Of a stretch of DNA of 40,608 nucleotides, positions 28,109-38,560 are shown piece by piece; within the stretch, counting starts at the first letter, position 1; each line of letters starts with the position of its first letter. The position numbers and the translations under genes are program-made. The notes under the pieces are model-generated. The model made no database searches, was not told the DNA's origin, and was given only the letters and a program-made list of their open reading frames with translations. This stretch comes from Mesostigma viride (taxonomy: Eukaryota > Streptophyta > Mesostigmatophyceae > Mesostigmatales > Mesostigmataceae): assembly GCA_009746045.1 (NCBI GenBank), contig RPFO01001187.1:1-40608 (forward strand), given 5' to 3'.

Positions 28109-31100
28109 CCCCGGCGGGCCGCCAGGTGGAGTGCGCTTTGCCCGTAGCGGTTGCGAGCATTCACCAACGCCGCCAGCCGCTCGCCCGCAAGCGAGCACCC
28201 CGATGCGGCCACAAGCTCCCCCGAACCCAACTGTAACTCTGGCAGACCAGGTGCTTGCGGATGGGGCGCTGCCGGTAGCGGTGCCGCATGCAACCCTGAC
28301 CCTGGCGGCATGGAAGTCTGGGGCGGCATCGCCGGTAAAGGTCCAGGGTGCGTCTCTGCCGCTGGAATGGAATATGACGTACCGGCCGGTGGCATGTTTG
28401 CTGGCATGCCGGAGGCTTCATGTTGTCCTGCTGGCGCTGTCACGCCAACAAGACCTACATGTTCTCCTCCTCTGGTCACGCCCGCGAGCCCCTCACCTCC
28501 AAACCCATGCAGAGCACCAGGATCATTAGACCGGAAAGCTGGGGCAGGCGCAGCACCGTGGCCACTACCTTCACCACAACTAGCAATATTTTTATCGCTA
28601 TCGCTGCCCATGTCCCTAGTACCACTATAAATGTCTTTCACATTCTCTCCACATGTACATCGCTGTCGGCAGGAATGGCCAGTGTCCTCAAGTCTCCCGT
28701 CATCCTCCTCGGTTCTCCTCCCGCCCAGCACCCGCTGGCATCCGCACGCACGCGAGCTGTCATCCGCCACGCTCCTGCACGCCCATCCCTCCTCTGCCCT
28801 CTCGCCCAGCCCCCCGGTCCCTTCCTCCGTCCCAGTCGGACAAGACACGGCAAACACTGACAGCACCTGTCCGTCTCCTGCCCTTCCTCCCTCTCCTGCC
28901 CTTCCTACCTCTCCTGCCCTTCCTCCCTCACATGCCCTTCCCCCCTCTCCTGCCCTTCTACCCTCTCCTGCCCTTCCTCCCTTCCCACCCGCTCCTCCCT
29001 TCGCCAGCGTCGGAAGAGACACTTCCACCCCGGAAGCCACGGCGGGGGACCCCCCCCTGGGGGCCCACCCCTGGGGATCCACTCCAGAAGACACGGCCCC
29101 ATCGGAAGCACTCTTCATTGACGGAACATTCTTGCTCCCGGACGAGTGCGCGACACTCGTCTGTGCCCCATGGGCCATCATCCCTGGCATGTTCTGTGTC
29201 CCGGAAGGAACCACACTTGTCTCTGTTACGGCCGGCACAACGACACTTGTACGGCCCCCCTCGGTTTCCGTAGTCGTTGTTGTCGTCGCCGCGGCAGCTA
29301 GCAGAAGAGCCTCCAGCACGTCCCTCCGATCCGCCAGCACCGACGCATGCAGCGGGGTCCACTCATCCCCGTACAGCGAGGGCTGGCACCAGTCCTGGCC
29401 CACGGCCGCACAGTGCGCCAGCATGGAGCGCACGCAGCCAACGTGGCCCTTGAGCGAGGCGATGTAGAGGGGGCACTCGCCCGCGCTGTTGCAGGTGAGA
29501 GGGTCGGCACCCGCAGAGAGGAGGAGGCGGACTGTGTTTGTATGGCCGGTCTCGGCCGCCAGAAATAGCGGCGTTGCGCCGCGCACGTCTGCGCGGGTGG
29601 GGGTGATAAATATAGAGCAACAAAGTTGAACAGCACTGATTCAAACTACCAGGGAAAAAAAATGGATTGCAAAAGGAGTATCTTGGATGCCTTTGGTAAT
29701 CCCCCCTGAGGGTTTATTCCTATCCTCTATCTTATCATCCCCCCTGAGGGTTTATTCCTTGATTGACTCGTCAATGGAACCTTGTGTAATGCATCAACCA
29801 GAGAGAGGTAGCTAAGGGCATGGAGCAAACAGACAGCCTATCGATGGTATACAAGGAGCCAACACACAGCTGAAAATCATGAGCAAAACTTGGGGAACCA
29901 TCATGCATCCACCAGAGAGAGGGAGCTAAGGGAAAGGCAAACGGCCAAAATCCTTGGGCAAGACTTGACCAAACTCATCAGCAAGGACCAAATTCATGAG
30001 CGACAGTTGACCAGATTCATGAGCAACCCATCTATCTAGTTTGACCCCGCGCCGGCCCTCAACTTTTCTACCCAGGGACTAGAACCCGCGCCCTCACCTT
30101 TGGGGTTGCACGCCGTCGGCCCCACCGCCAGCAACAGCGCCGCCACCGCCAGCAAGTCGCCATCCGCTGCGGCCCAGTGGAGCGGCGTGCGGCGCACGCG
30201 GTCGGAGCACGTGGCGGCCGCGCGCACCAACGAGGGCAGCTGCTCCGACAGACCCGAGTTTGCCCTCAAGGGCGCCTCACGGGGCAAGCGACCAATCGCA
30301 TCGGCGGCCAAGGACCCGCTATCCAGAGAGCGGGAATGAGACCATGAAGCGTGAGAAGACCCCAAAGCATGATGGGATGACCCCAAAGCAAGATGGGATG
30401 ACCCCACGGACTGGGATGAACATGCCAAACGACATGGCCCCATGCCGCACGATTCCCCTTCCATCCACGGCGAGTCGCCTCCACAGGAATTCGGTCGAGA
30501 TGGCTCCACCAACCCGCGATCAACAACCACAGACGACCCACCCGCGCCGCGATCTGGCACACGTCCCTCACTCCCGCCCGACACACTCCCCTCACCGCTC
30601 ACGCCATATCCACCCAGACTGCCCCCGCAAACATCCCCCTTCAAGACATCACCACGGGGGCCATCATAGCCCGGGCAACCCCCATCCCATGACCCGATCC
30701 CGCTGCCCTTATACCATGACCCACCGCCGCCGCCCCCATCCAAGATGAGTAATTCAGTCAACCGAGCCGCCAGCTCGCCACGGACCGCATCCACGAGCCC
30801 CGCCCCGGGCCCCCCCAGGGACCCCCACCCCCCCGCCTCTCTCAGGTCCCACGGTGTGACGTCTGACAGCACACCCGACCCCGCGAGGTCTGCCATGTCC
30901 CACACGCGGACACGTGGCGCAGAGGGGTCACAAGAAAAGGTTCTATAATTAGATCCACTGGCCATGGCATGCTCTCCCTGAGTACTGCAAGTCGAGCTGC
31001 CGGAAATGACACGATCTCCCAGGGATCTATAATTAGAACCGAGTGCGGGGTCCCGAGCAGCCGCGCAACCCTCCCGCACCAGCCTGGTCAGCTCCTGCCC

Positions 31101-34100
31101 GAAGAAGGTGAGTTCTAGCAGCCGCAGGCGGGGCAGCCTCGCGGTGACGTCCAGCAGCGCGTCCCGTGCGGATGCCAGCAGGGCGTCGGCCCCTCGACCG
31201 CCGGCACCTGCCAAGGGCGCCCCATCGGTCACTGCGATCGAGGTGGCACGACGCCAGCGCACGGCGGGGGCACCGGGGAGGAGGGGCGCGGTGGTAGCGG
31301 TGGAGCTGGCAGTAGGGGCGGCAACGGATGAAATCCCACTCGGAGGGAATGCAGCATTCAAAGCGGCATCTGTCGATGTGGCACTAGAGGCAGCGGTAGA
31401 GGCAGCACTGAAGGCGGCATTCAACACGGCACCAGAGGCAGGATTAGAGGAGATGGAAGCAGAGAAGGCGTTTGATGGATTGTTGTTGGCGTTGTTGCGG
31501 TGGCTGCTGCTGTACAGGCGCGTCGGGTCGTTGCGGTGGTGGCCAGTGATGCCGAGGCCGAGGCCCGACCCGCCCAGCAGCAGCGCCTCCAGGTTGGGGC
31601 ACGCGGTCGCCTGGGACAGTTACGGAGGCCACATGGATGGGGGGAGGAAGACAAAGGGGGATGTCAGCAAGCGCGGTGGCGTCAAAGCCACAAGGGTGGG
31701 TCGCGAGCGCGGTGGCATGCAAGTTACGAGGGTTGTCGGAGAGGGCGGTGGCATCACAGTAATGAGGGTTGCCAGCAAAACTGGTGGCATCAAGGCAAAG
31801 AGGGATCTCACCAACCACCACTACCGTTCTGCAACTACCACTCATAATGTGTAAAAGCCTTCAGGCTTCAAGGTGGGGGCACACAGAGTACAGACACACA
31901 CAACTGTGAGAGCGATCAGACTCATACATAACAAACCGAACACGCCACCATTCTCGTTTGATTCCAGAGATATCAAACAGTTTTGAGTCCAGAAACATTA
32001 AACAAGGCTACGCATCTTTATCACCACCATTCGCAGTTCTCGCACCCAACGCACCATGATTCTCAAGCTCGCGGCGTTCACCAGCCCACAATTGTGGAGC
32101 GCCAGCGACCGCAGACCCCACCCTTGGGGGCTCGCCTTGCCAAGTGGTTGTGTGACGGTCGCCGGCAAGCAAGACCCGCCGCCGCGTGCCAAGGGGAATG
32201 TAGACAATGGAGCCTCAGCCACAGCCTCAGCACTTCCAGGGGCACCCTGGCGACCTGAGCCCCCATCCATGCCAGCATTCGTTCCACGAATGCCAGTGGT
32301 TCCATTCATGCTTGTCTCCGCGTCCGCGTGCTCCTCTGCGACCATACTAATACCCCCAATCGTCTCTGCAGCAGCTCCCCGAATCCTTTCTGCAAGAGCA
32401 CCCGCTGGCTCTGCTGCAACGACATGCGCCCCTGGGGCCCATGGCTCCGCAGCCACGCCCGGTAACAGGGGCCCCCTTGCGTCTTGTGGAGCCGATGATG
32501 TTGATGTGCTCTGGCCCACTGGAGATCCGCCCGAGGTATGCCCTTCTTGGGTTGTCGCCACTGTCCTTTCCTGTTCGGCTCCTGGTAGGAAGATCGGCTC
32601 TTCTTGATACAAACCAGCGGATGCATCCGAGGTCGCTGCATGCGTGTTTGCACCTGTAGAGGCACTGGACACGCTCACAGCAGGCGTCGGCTGTAGTAAC
32701 CCAGGGATGAGGTGCCCCACCCCCATGACGCCCGCCTCTCCCATCCCAGCTTCCCGTGTAAAATGTGCCTCATTGTTACTCCCATGCCGCTCATGGGGGG
32801 GCGGCGGGCACAGGTCTTCCAGGCCCGGGCCATCAAGGTGAGACAGAAGCAACGACTGGAGACCCAAGGGGCGACGCGGCGCGTGTGTTAAAGATAAGTC
32901 CATTTCTGTACTGGGGGTTGGGTGTGTGAATGAGCCTTTTTCTATACTGGCAGGTGGGGCGGGGGCGGGGATGGGGCCAGAGATGATCCGACATGCGGCG
33001 GCGGGAGTCATGCGAAGGCAGCGCTGGAGGCTGAGGTGGGTCGGGCCGTGCCCTGCGGCCGCGGCGGATGCCAGAATCAGCGCGACGTCGGATGTTCTGT
33101 GGGCGGTCACGCATGCACATGGCGATGGATGGCAGGCAGAGATGGGGACACAGGGGGAGAGGAGAAGGGTAGGGTGGTGTGGGTGGGTGGGAGAATGGTT
33201 GGTTGGTTCGTTGGTTGGTTGGTTTGTTGGTTGGTTGGTTTGGTTGGTCGGTCGGTCGGTCGGTCGGTCGGTCGGTCGGTCGGCCGGTCGGTCGGTCGGT
33301 CGGTCGGTCGGTCGGTCGGTCGGTCGGTCGGTCGGTCGGTCGGTCGGTCGGTCGGTCGGTCGGTCGGTCGGTCGGTCGGTCGGTCGGTCGGTCGGTCGGT
33401 CGGTCGGTCGGTCGGTCCGGCCGTAGGTCGGTAGGTTGGTTGGTTGGCTGGGTGGGTGGGTGGGTGGGTGGGTGGGTGGGTGGGTGGGTGGGTGGGTGGG
33501 TGGTGGTGGTGTGGTGCGTGTAAGGGTGGAGAGAGATGGGGTGGAGGCGGGCGGAGAGGAGGGGGATACAGGAACAAGAAGGGAGGGGGACAGAGACAGC
33601 GAATGCAATCAGCAAATGCAATCAGTGCATGAGAGAGGGTGGGTGGGTGGGTGGGGGTCAGGTGCGGCGTGGGGAAAGCGCCCTGTGTAGGTGGACACCC
33701 TGCATGCCGAGCAGGGATTTATGACAGGTCGAGAGTCGATACCCACGAGACTGAAAGCAACTTTAGACCTAATTGAACCCTATAGCGGTGTGGTGCCAGT
33801 GTCAATAGTGCAACAGATTTCCGGCATTTCATCCAGCAGAGCATAGACTGACGGGCACGGCTCCATGTCAAGCGTCCGAGCCTAATGTTACGACCTCAAA
33901 CACCTGAACACGGCACTTTGGAAAGCATCCAAAAATAGCCAAATCATGGCTTCACATCCTCCCCTTGTCCCACCCTAGTGATGTGATTAGCCCGTACAAG
34001 CGCCAGCGTGGCGGCGCCATGTACGCCTTCACGCAAACAGCTAGTCTAGGCCATGCGAGGGATTCACTACGAACCTGCATGGCTCAGCACTCTAAGAATA

Positions 34101-34725
34101 GCCGCATAATCAATTGGCACGCTGTTACGATGTTGCGGTTTAATGAAACAAGAGGCACTTTTGAGCTTGACAAGATATTCGGTGCACAATCGGGGAACTG
34201 GTCAGGAGGTTGACTACAGTACGTGTTTCAGCGCATCCTTCATGCAACCCAGGCATTATGATGTCGAGGCAATTGGACATACAATTTCTGGCAGCCATCC
34301 AGCCTGAGTACGTGGAGCCGCCGATGCTGGACGATGTTAAGAACATCGCCGTCTGTCACCAGGGAATTTGCGAGGTCGATGGAACTCACGCACGGCATAA
34401 GCTCGTCAATGCTGCGCAGTTGCATCCGCGTTAACGCAATGGAGGCGGCTGCATCGAAATTCCGAGCAGACAGGCCGTGCGGGCGAAGGTTCAGGCAGAC
34501 TGGGGCATGAAGCACGACGGTCTTAAAGTACCGGCTGCACAGGCTTAGGCGGACCAGGTCCTTTGGGTCATCCAGAAGCAGTACGATAGACGTTAATACA
34601 GGGGTAGGAATTGACTCCAGAGTCACTTCTGTAACCAACTCATCTGCCTCCAAAAGCTTCTCGGCATGAAAGTCTGAATTACTCATGGCATCACGCCGGG
34701 GAGTGTCAGCCTGGCTCCCCGGCAT
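28109..34725 (-). CDS. F-box / leucine-rich-repeat / ankyrin-repeat protein, four exons (3' end unresolved)
   Basis: Exons on the minus strand: 34725-34283, 33096-32025 (or 32028), 31610-30098 and 29588-28109. All junctions are GT-AG and phases match (2, 0, 1). Donors include GTATGT and AAAG|GTGAGG; acceptors are CACAG, CCCAG and GCGCAG. Exon 1 has an F-box-like segment (IPTPVLTSIVLLLDDPKDLV, SLCSRYFKTV, residues about 38-72) and an LRR that continues across the intron as LRLDGCQK-L-TSDVAL, then THLSLQRCLRMTPAA. Exon 2 ends LRSLALHNCGLVNAASL...RELRMV, joined to ATACPNLEALLLGG in exon 3. Ankyrin repeats: TPLHWAAADGDLLAVAALLL at the exon 3 end, then after D-V-R-G ATPLFLAAETGHTNTVRLLL, CPLYIASLKGH, WTPLHASVLADRRDV and GQSALHLAARRG. 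Linkers are low complexity. F-box proteins usually hand substrates to SCF ubiquitin ligases; that role is inferred. Alternative start: ATG 34686. Confidence 0.8.
28870..28990. repeat. 18-bp coding minisatellite
   Basis: About seven units of CCCTCTCCTGCCCTTCCT-type sequence inside exon 4 of the ankyrin gene, encoding GRAGEG-type hexads on the minus strand. Confidence 0.85.
31665..31808. repeat. 36-bp minisatellite, four units, in an intron
   Basis: Four diverged 36-bp units (core GCGGTGGC(A/G)TC...AAGGGTTG) lie within the intron between LRR exons (31611-32024). The minus strand is open across it and would read C-D-A-T-A-L-A-D-N-P repeats, but splice phases fit perfectly without it. Confidence 0.75.
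33190..33515. repeat. Composite tetranucleotide array (GGTT)n-(GGTC)n-(GGGT)n in an intron
   Basis: GGTT units at 33197-33245, about 43 units of GGTC at 33246-33418 (one GGCC variant), a short mixed zone, then GGGT units at about 33450-33505. It lies in the 1.2-kb intron between the F-box exon and the first LRR exon. Open frames encoding PTDR or RSVG repeats across it are artefacts of a 12-base period without stops. Confidence 0.95.
33516..34282 (-). other. Rest of intron 1 of the F-box/LRR/ankyrin gene
   Basis: No exon is needed here, because exon 1 (phase 2 end) joins exon 2 directly and continues the LRR. It contains another GGGT run near 33637-33656 and no recognisable gene. Confidence 0.5.
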
Positions 34726-35355
34726 CCCCGGGCCTATACTGTAGCGCTTTATTGTAGACAACTTTCTCAGGGCTATGGCTGGTCAGCATGTGCATTTTCA
34801 CCATTTCCGGACGACCATTTATTTACATTTAATCATTTATTTACATCGCTGCCTGGTCGCCAGTGAGCTTAGGCTGCCACAGGCAACCTGGACTATTGAT
34901 GTGGAGTTACTAACTACTAGTAATCGTTCTGGAAGCGTTTTGGGCTTTTATCTTTAGTATATACCAATGGTAGACTCGATTACAAGACTGATCACTGAGC
35001 TGATCACTCACTGACTTTTTTTCCAGACCTTTGGTGGTGCGGATGCTGGAATATTTTCTGACAAAAGGGCGCCGTGAGGGACGCGAGGTTGCTGCCAGCT
35101 GCAGGCCTAACGGAGGACATAGGTGTTATTTAGCACTGGCACGATGTAGGCAAGGCGACCTGCCTAGCAGAGTCTATGTCACAAAATTTGTTTATATCTT
35201 CGCTGCTTTTTGTAACTTGCTGCACGAAAAGCAGGAAGCTGCAGTTCTGCTGAAGTTCTATTTCTTAGTCGGTTACTGCACACCTTGTAGGTAATATGCA
35301 GCCTGCATTGTGTTGTTGAAGGCCACTCATGAGGCCTTGTTCATAAGGCGGGCGC
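34726..35355. promoter_or_regulatory. Divergent intergenic region between the F-box gene and the symplekin-like gene
   Basis: About 630 bases between two start codons pointing away from each other, so it should contain both promoters. TATTTACATTTAATCATTTA near 34798, a repeated TGATCACT (near 34988 and 35000) and AT-rich blocks are visible, but no clear TATA box can be assigned. A pyrimidine tract followed by CCAG near 35027 could be a splice acceptor of an unrecognised leader exon. Confidence 0.4.
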
Positions 35356-37308
35356 ATGGTTAACAGCAGCCTGCCTGCAATTACCGGCACTGCTACAATG
35401 GGAGACTCTGAGACCGAACGAGCCACCATTCTGGACAGAGTCTCTGCCCTGAGGGTAGAGCGTGGCCACAAGAAGGTTAGCATGACTGAGGCAGTATCTA
35501 TCCAATGCCTCGGAAAGCATGGCAACTGGGAGTTAAAGAAATTGCTTGCTGCCTCTTTGAGTAAGATATTCAACCGTTGCTTTGTTGTTGCGTCGTTCCG
35601 TCCTCCCAGATTAACGTACTTCAAGCAATTCTGGGGGATGTTCTGCACAGCCCGCAGCTGCTGCCAGACGCGCTGCCTGCCATCTTAGAATTGCAGGCAG
35701 ACCCAGATGCCGACGTCAGGAATAGCTTGTCCGTGTAAGTCTCGGAGGGTTTATTTGGCCCCGGCTGCAGTAACTATTCTAAGTGTGGAGGAGTGCCGAG
35801 GGCGAGGGCTTGAGTTTTGGCGTTGGCCCTGCTCTAGTTTTTAGGCAGCTTGGCTGGGTTTGTCGTGTTTGCTCGAATCGACACGCCATTGCGGTAGTCC
35901 TTGCAGCTGTGTCACCTTCGGTCCGTCGGGCTGAGAGATGTTAAATGGGTCTGGATTGTAGCAAGCTGCCAAACATGCATGTTTGAGGCCTACTATAAGA
36001 TGGTTTTTCCTAGGCTGGTCTTGCTATCGTTCTTGTGTTAGAAGTTTGTTTCTGGTCTCTGCATATACTAGGAATTTCTTATTATATTATAGCAGACTAA
36101 CTAGCGATGCCCTGAATATCAACTGTCCCCTTGCCTTGCCTGCACCCCTACGTTACTCCCCTAAATTCCCTCATCACTCCTCAATTCTAATGGTCCTTCC
36201 CCCCTCCCCCCCCCCCCCCCCTTCTACCCCCCCCCTAGCCGCCCGAACAACTCGACCGCATAAAGATGGGTCACCCTCGTGAGACGTAGTACTGAAGTAA
36301 TTAGCAGCAGTTGGCTTATTATATCGGTCTGGTAACAGTAGTAGCAAGAGGGATCACCCTCGTGGTGCGTAGTGCCAGGTGGCAGTGTGAAACGTGGCAT
36401 AGCTACGTTGCTGCTTGTGGCATAGCTACGTCGCTTACTTACCACTTATTTGCCCCTCATTAACGGCCGGTTTACCCCCTTGTTTACCCCGTTTACCGGG
36501 GCTCCTCCTTCCCTCATCTCCCCTCTCCACCCAGGGTCCTCGAGGCCCTCTGCCCGCAGGTACCCCAGAGCCTACCCTCCTGCGGCCCCGCGCTCCTCTC
36601 CCTCGTCCAGGACGCCTCGCTGGCGGTGGCCAAGCGTGCGATGGCCGCCGTCACCGTGCTGGCATTCGCCATGCTGCGCTTTGCTGCGGGGGTGGGGGAG
36701 GTGGGTGAGATTTTGTGCTTAAATGGATTTTACAGGTGGGGGAGGTGGGTGTAAACGGAACTTGGGGCGAGGCTCATATGTGGGATGGTGCTGGCCAGCG
36801 CCCATGTGCCATGGTGCACGTTGCTGGAAGGGTGGGTGTAGAGTTGAATGGAAAAGTTAAAATGAACTGCGTTGTGCTGCGGCTGTGGGGCAGGTGGGTG
36901 AAGAATGAATGTGATGAAGCCGCTTCGAAGGGGAGGTGGGTGGGAGTTTGGCTTGAATCGTATGGGTAGGTGGGGGCAGTGAGTAGGAGTTCAGCTTCTT
37001 TGGAATGGGCTTGTGTGGGTGCAGAATGGAAGGCTTGACCTTGCATGAAGCTGATCAGCCATGTGTGTGTTTTTTTGTTCTCCTTATCTATGTACTCTCT
37101 TATCTATCTATTCTAATTCTAATTCCTATCTAGTCCCTGATGTTCTCTTCATTTATTCCTTTTCTCTATTGATTCTCTTATGCGCTCTCCACGCGTGCAG
37201 AGCCCCCCCACTGCCGACGCACTTCTGCCGGTGTCACCAAAGGACCGGGAGGAGGTGTGGGGCCACCTGTGCGCGCTGCGCGACCAGATGTCCCAGATGG
37301 CCGCCAGG
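35356..37308 (+). CDS. Symplekin-like HEAT-repeat protein, N-terminal exons (partial)
   Basis: Four exons with GT-AG borders and matching phases: 35356-35475, 35610-35734, 36535-36700 (or 36691) and 37201-37308. Joined, they read ATILDRVSALRVERGHKK, INVLQAILGDVLHSPQLLPD, ALPAILELQADPDADVRNSL, then SVVLEALCPQVPQSLPSCGP, ALLSLVQDASLAVAKRAMAA and EEVWGHLCALRDQMSQMA. The repeated pattern L-P-x-L...L-x-D-P-x-x-x-V-R/V-A-K-R-A is that of HEAT helices, and the order ELQ-x-DP-x-A-x-VR ... LL-D-A-S-x-A-V-A-K-R-A ... E-x-V-W resembles the N-terminal domain of symplekin/Pta1 (plant ESP4), a scaffold of the cleavage and polyadenylation complex in the nucleus. Alternative start ATG 35398. Symplekins exceed 1000 residues; later exons are not visible before 38500, so the gene is either interrupted or continues beyond the repeat block. 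Confidence 0.7.
36206..36240. repeat. Poly(C) tract in intron 2 of the symplekin-like gene
   Basis: Runs of C broken by TTCTA, within the intron 35735-36534. Confidence 0.85.
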
Positions 37309-37415
37309 GTGGGTGGCCGGGGGCTTCCTGGGCACGCTTGCACTGAGAGCGCTCCGGTTGTGATGTTGACAAGGAAATAGTACATATGGCTTTGCAAGGC
37401 AATCCCCAAAGGGGG

Positions 37416-37603
37416 TTGGATTGCAAAAATGTTGACTCAACCGTGATGTGCCCCTGTATTTATTCTTGCAACTGTCCCCCCCACACCCGCACACACCCAC
37501 CCACCATCATTGGATTGCAAAAATGTTGACTCAACCGTGATGTGCCCCTGTATTTATTCTTGCAACTGTCCCCCCCACACCCGCACCCACCCACCCACCA
37601 TCA
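37416..37603. repeat. 94-bp tandem duplication
   Basis: Two nearly identical copies start at 37416 and 37510 (TTGGATTGCAAAAATGTTGA onwards), each ending in a CA-rich ACCCGCACACACCCACC-type tract. They lie in the presumed intron after exon 4 of the symplekin-like gene. Confidence 0.92.
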
Positions 37604-38102
37604 CCACACACACACGCACGCACGCACCATCTTGACCCGATGCAGCGGATGGGCATGAGTCCTTCAGCTTCGCAAGGCAGCCCCCTTTGGCTCATGCCTC
37701 TCTCTTATTCCTTTTGCCCTGCTATTGAAATGTTAGCCTCCGTTCACGTGACGCAGTCTACGTGGAAATCATTTAGCCTCCATGTGTAGCCTCCACGTTC
37801 AGCCTACATGTGTAGCTTCGCTCGCCCGGATGACAGCCTAAGTGTGAGACAGCGGTCCATGAGCAGGGTACTTGCCAGCGTGAGTATTGTGCTGGCAAAC
37901 GGGATATCCAGCAGGACCAGAACGTGACCCGGGAAAATATATATATTGATCAGAATATATATATATATATGTATTTAGGATTAAGATATATCTCGCTAGA
38001 TATATCTCGAAGCACCTAGTGAAATGGGAAGTGTGCCAGCCGATGGCATAACGCAAGTAATATCACGGTCACAACGGTGCGTCTTTCTGTGATAAGCGTG
38101 GG
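37604..38102. other. Repeat-poor stretch with AT microsatellites, no gene seen
   Basis: Contains CACACACACGCACGCACGCA (37605-37627), (AT)n at 37937-37971 and a duplicated AGATATATCTCG (near 37985 and 37999). CTTAGCCTCC/CATGTGTAGCCTCC-type short repeats lie near 37730-37815. No exon is recognised. Confidence 0.4.
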
Positions 38103-38200
38103 TGCGGCCTGGCCAGAAGACTAGACTGGTTGTTTGCATGGTCTTGTTGTGGTTGCGGCCTGGCCAGAAGACCAGACTGGTTGTTTGCATGGTCTTGTTC
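38103..38200. repeat. 51-bp tandem duplication
   Basis: Two copies (starting 38103 and 38154) of TGCGGCCTGGCCAGAAGAC...TGGTTGTTTGCATGGTCTTGTT with a single base difference (CTAGACTGG versus CCAGACTGG). Confidence 0.93.
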
Positions 38201-38496
38201 TATGAGCAGCGCCCCTCGTGGAGAGGGCGGTCGCGCAGGTTTAGTAGGTACAGTGTGCGGAGGGAAGGTCACGTGTCCTCTTGGTATTAGCGTGCGCTGC
38301 AAAGCCAGGGACGGGTGAGAGGTGCCCCTAAAACAGGTTTTAGCATACTTATGTTTTTATGGGCCCCTGTTACGATGTCATAGCCTTCTCGCTATGTATG
38401 CGTGAGATCGCACCTGTTTGGTTGCACCCTTCTGGTTGCACCCGTTGGCTAGTTGGTGGCCAGCGGGAACTATCGTGGCCCCGTCTGGTTGCACCC

Positions 38497-38560
38497 GTTG
38501 GTTGGTTGGTTGGTTGGTTGGTTGGTTGGTTGGTTGGTTGGTTGGTTGGTTGGTTGGTTG
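38497..38560. repeat. (GTTG)n array
   Basis: About 16 perfect units preceded by three copies of (T)GGTTGCACCC (near 38420, 38433, 38488), and changing abruptly to GTCG units at 38561. Confidence 0.95.

Noticed and set aside
31444-31845. Extra coding exon made of C-D-A-T-A-L-A-D-N-P repeats
   Set aside because: The LRR continues directly from the exon ending at 32025 to the one starting at 31610 with phase 0 on both sides; the repeat is better explained as an intronic minisatellite.
33107-33608. Long open frames encoding PTDR or RSVG repeats on both strands
   Set aside because: They arise because a GGTC tetranucleotide array has no stop codon in any frame; the array lies in an intron bounded by phase-matched exons.
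34762-34779. CTTTCTCAGGGCTATG shared with the LINE tail at 20247
   Set aside because: Sixteen bases only, with no further match either side; it could be chance in a window of this size.
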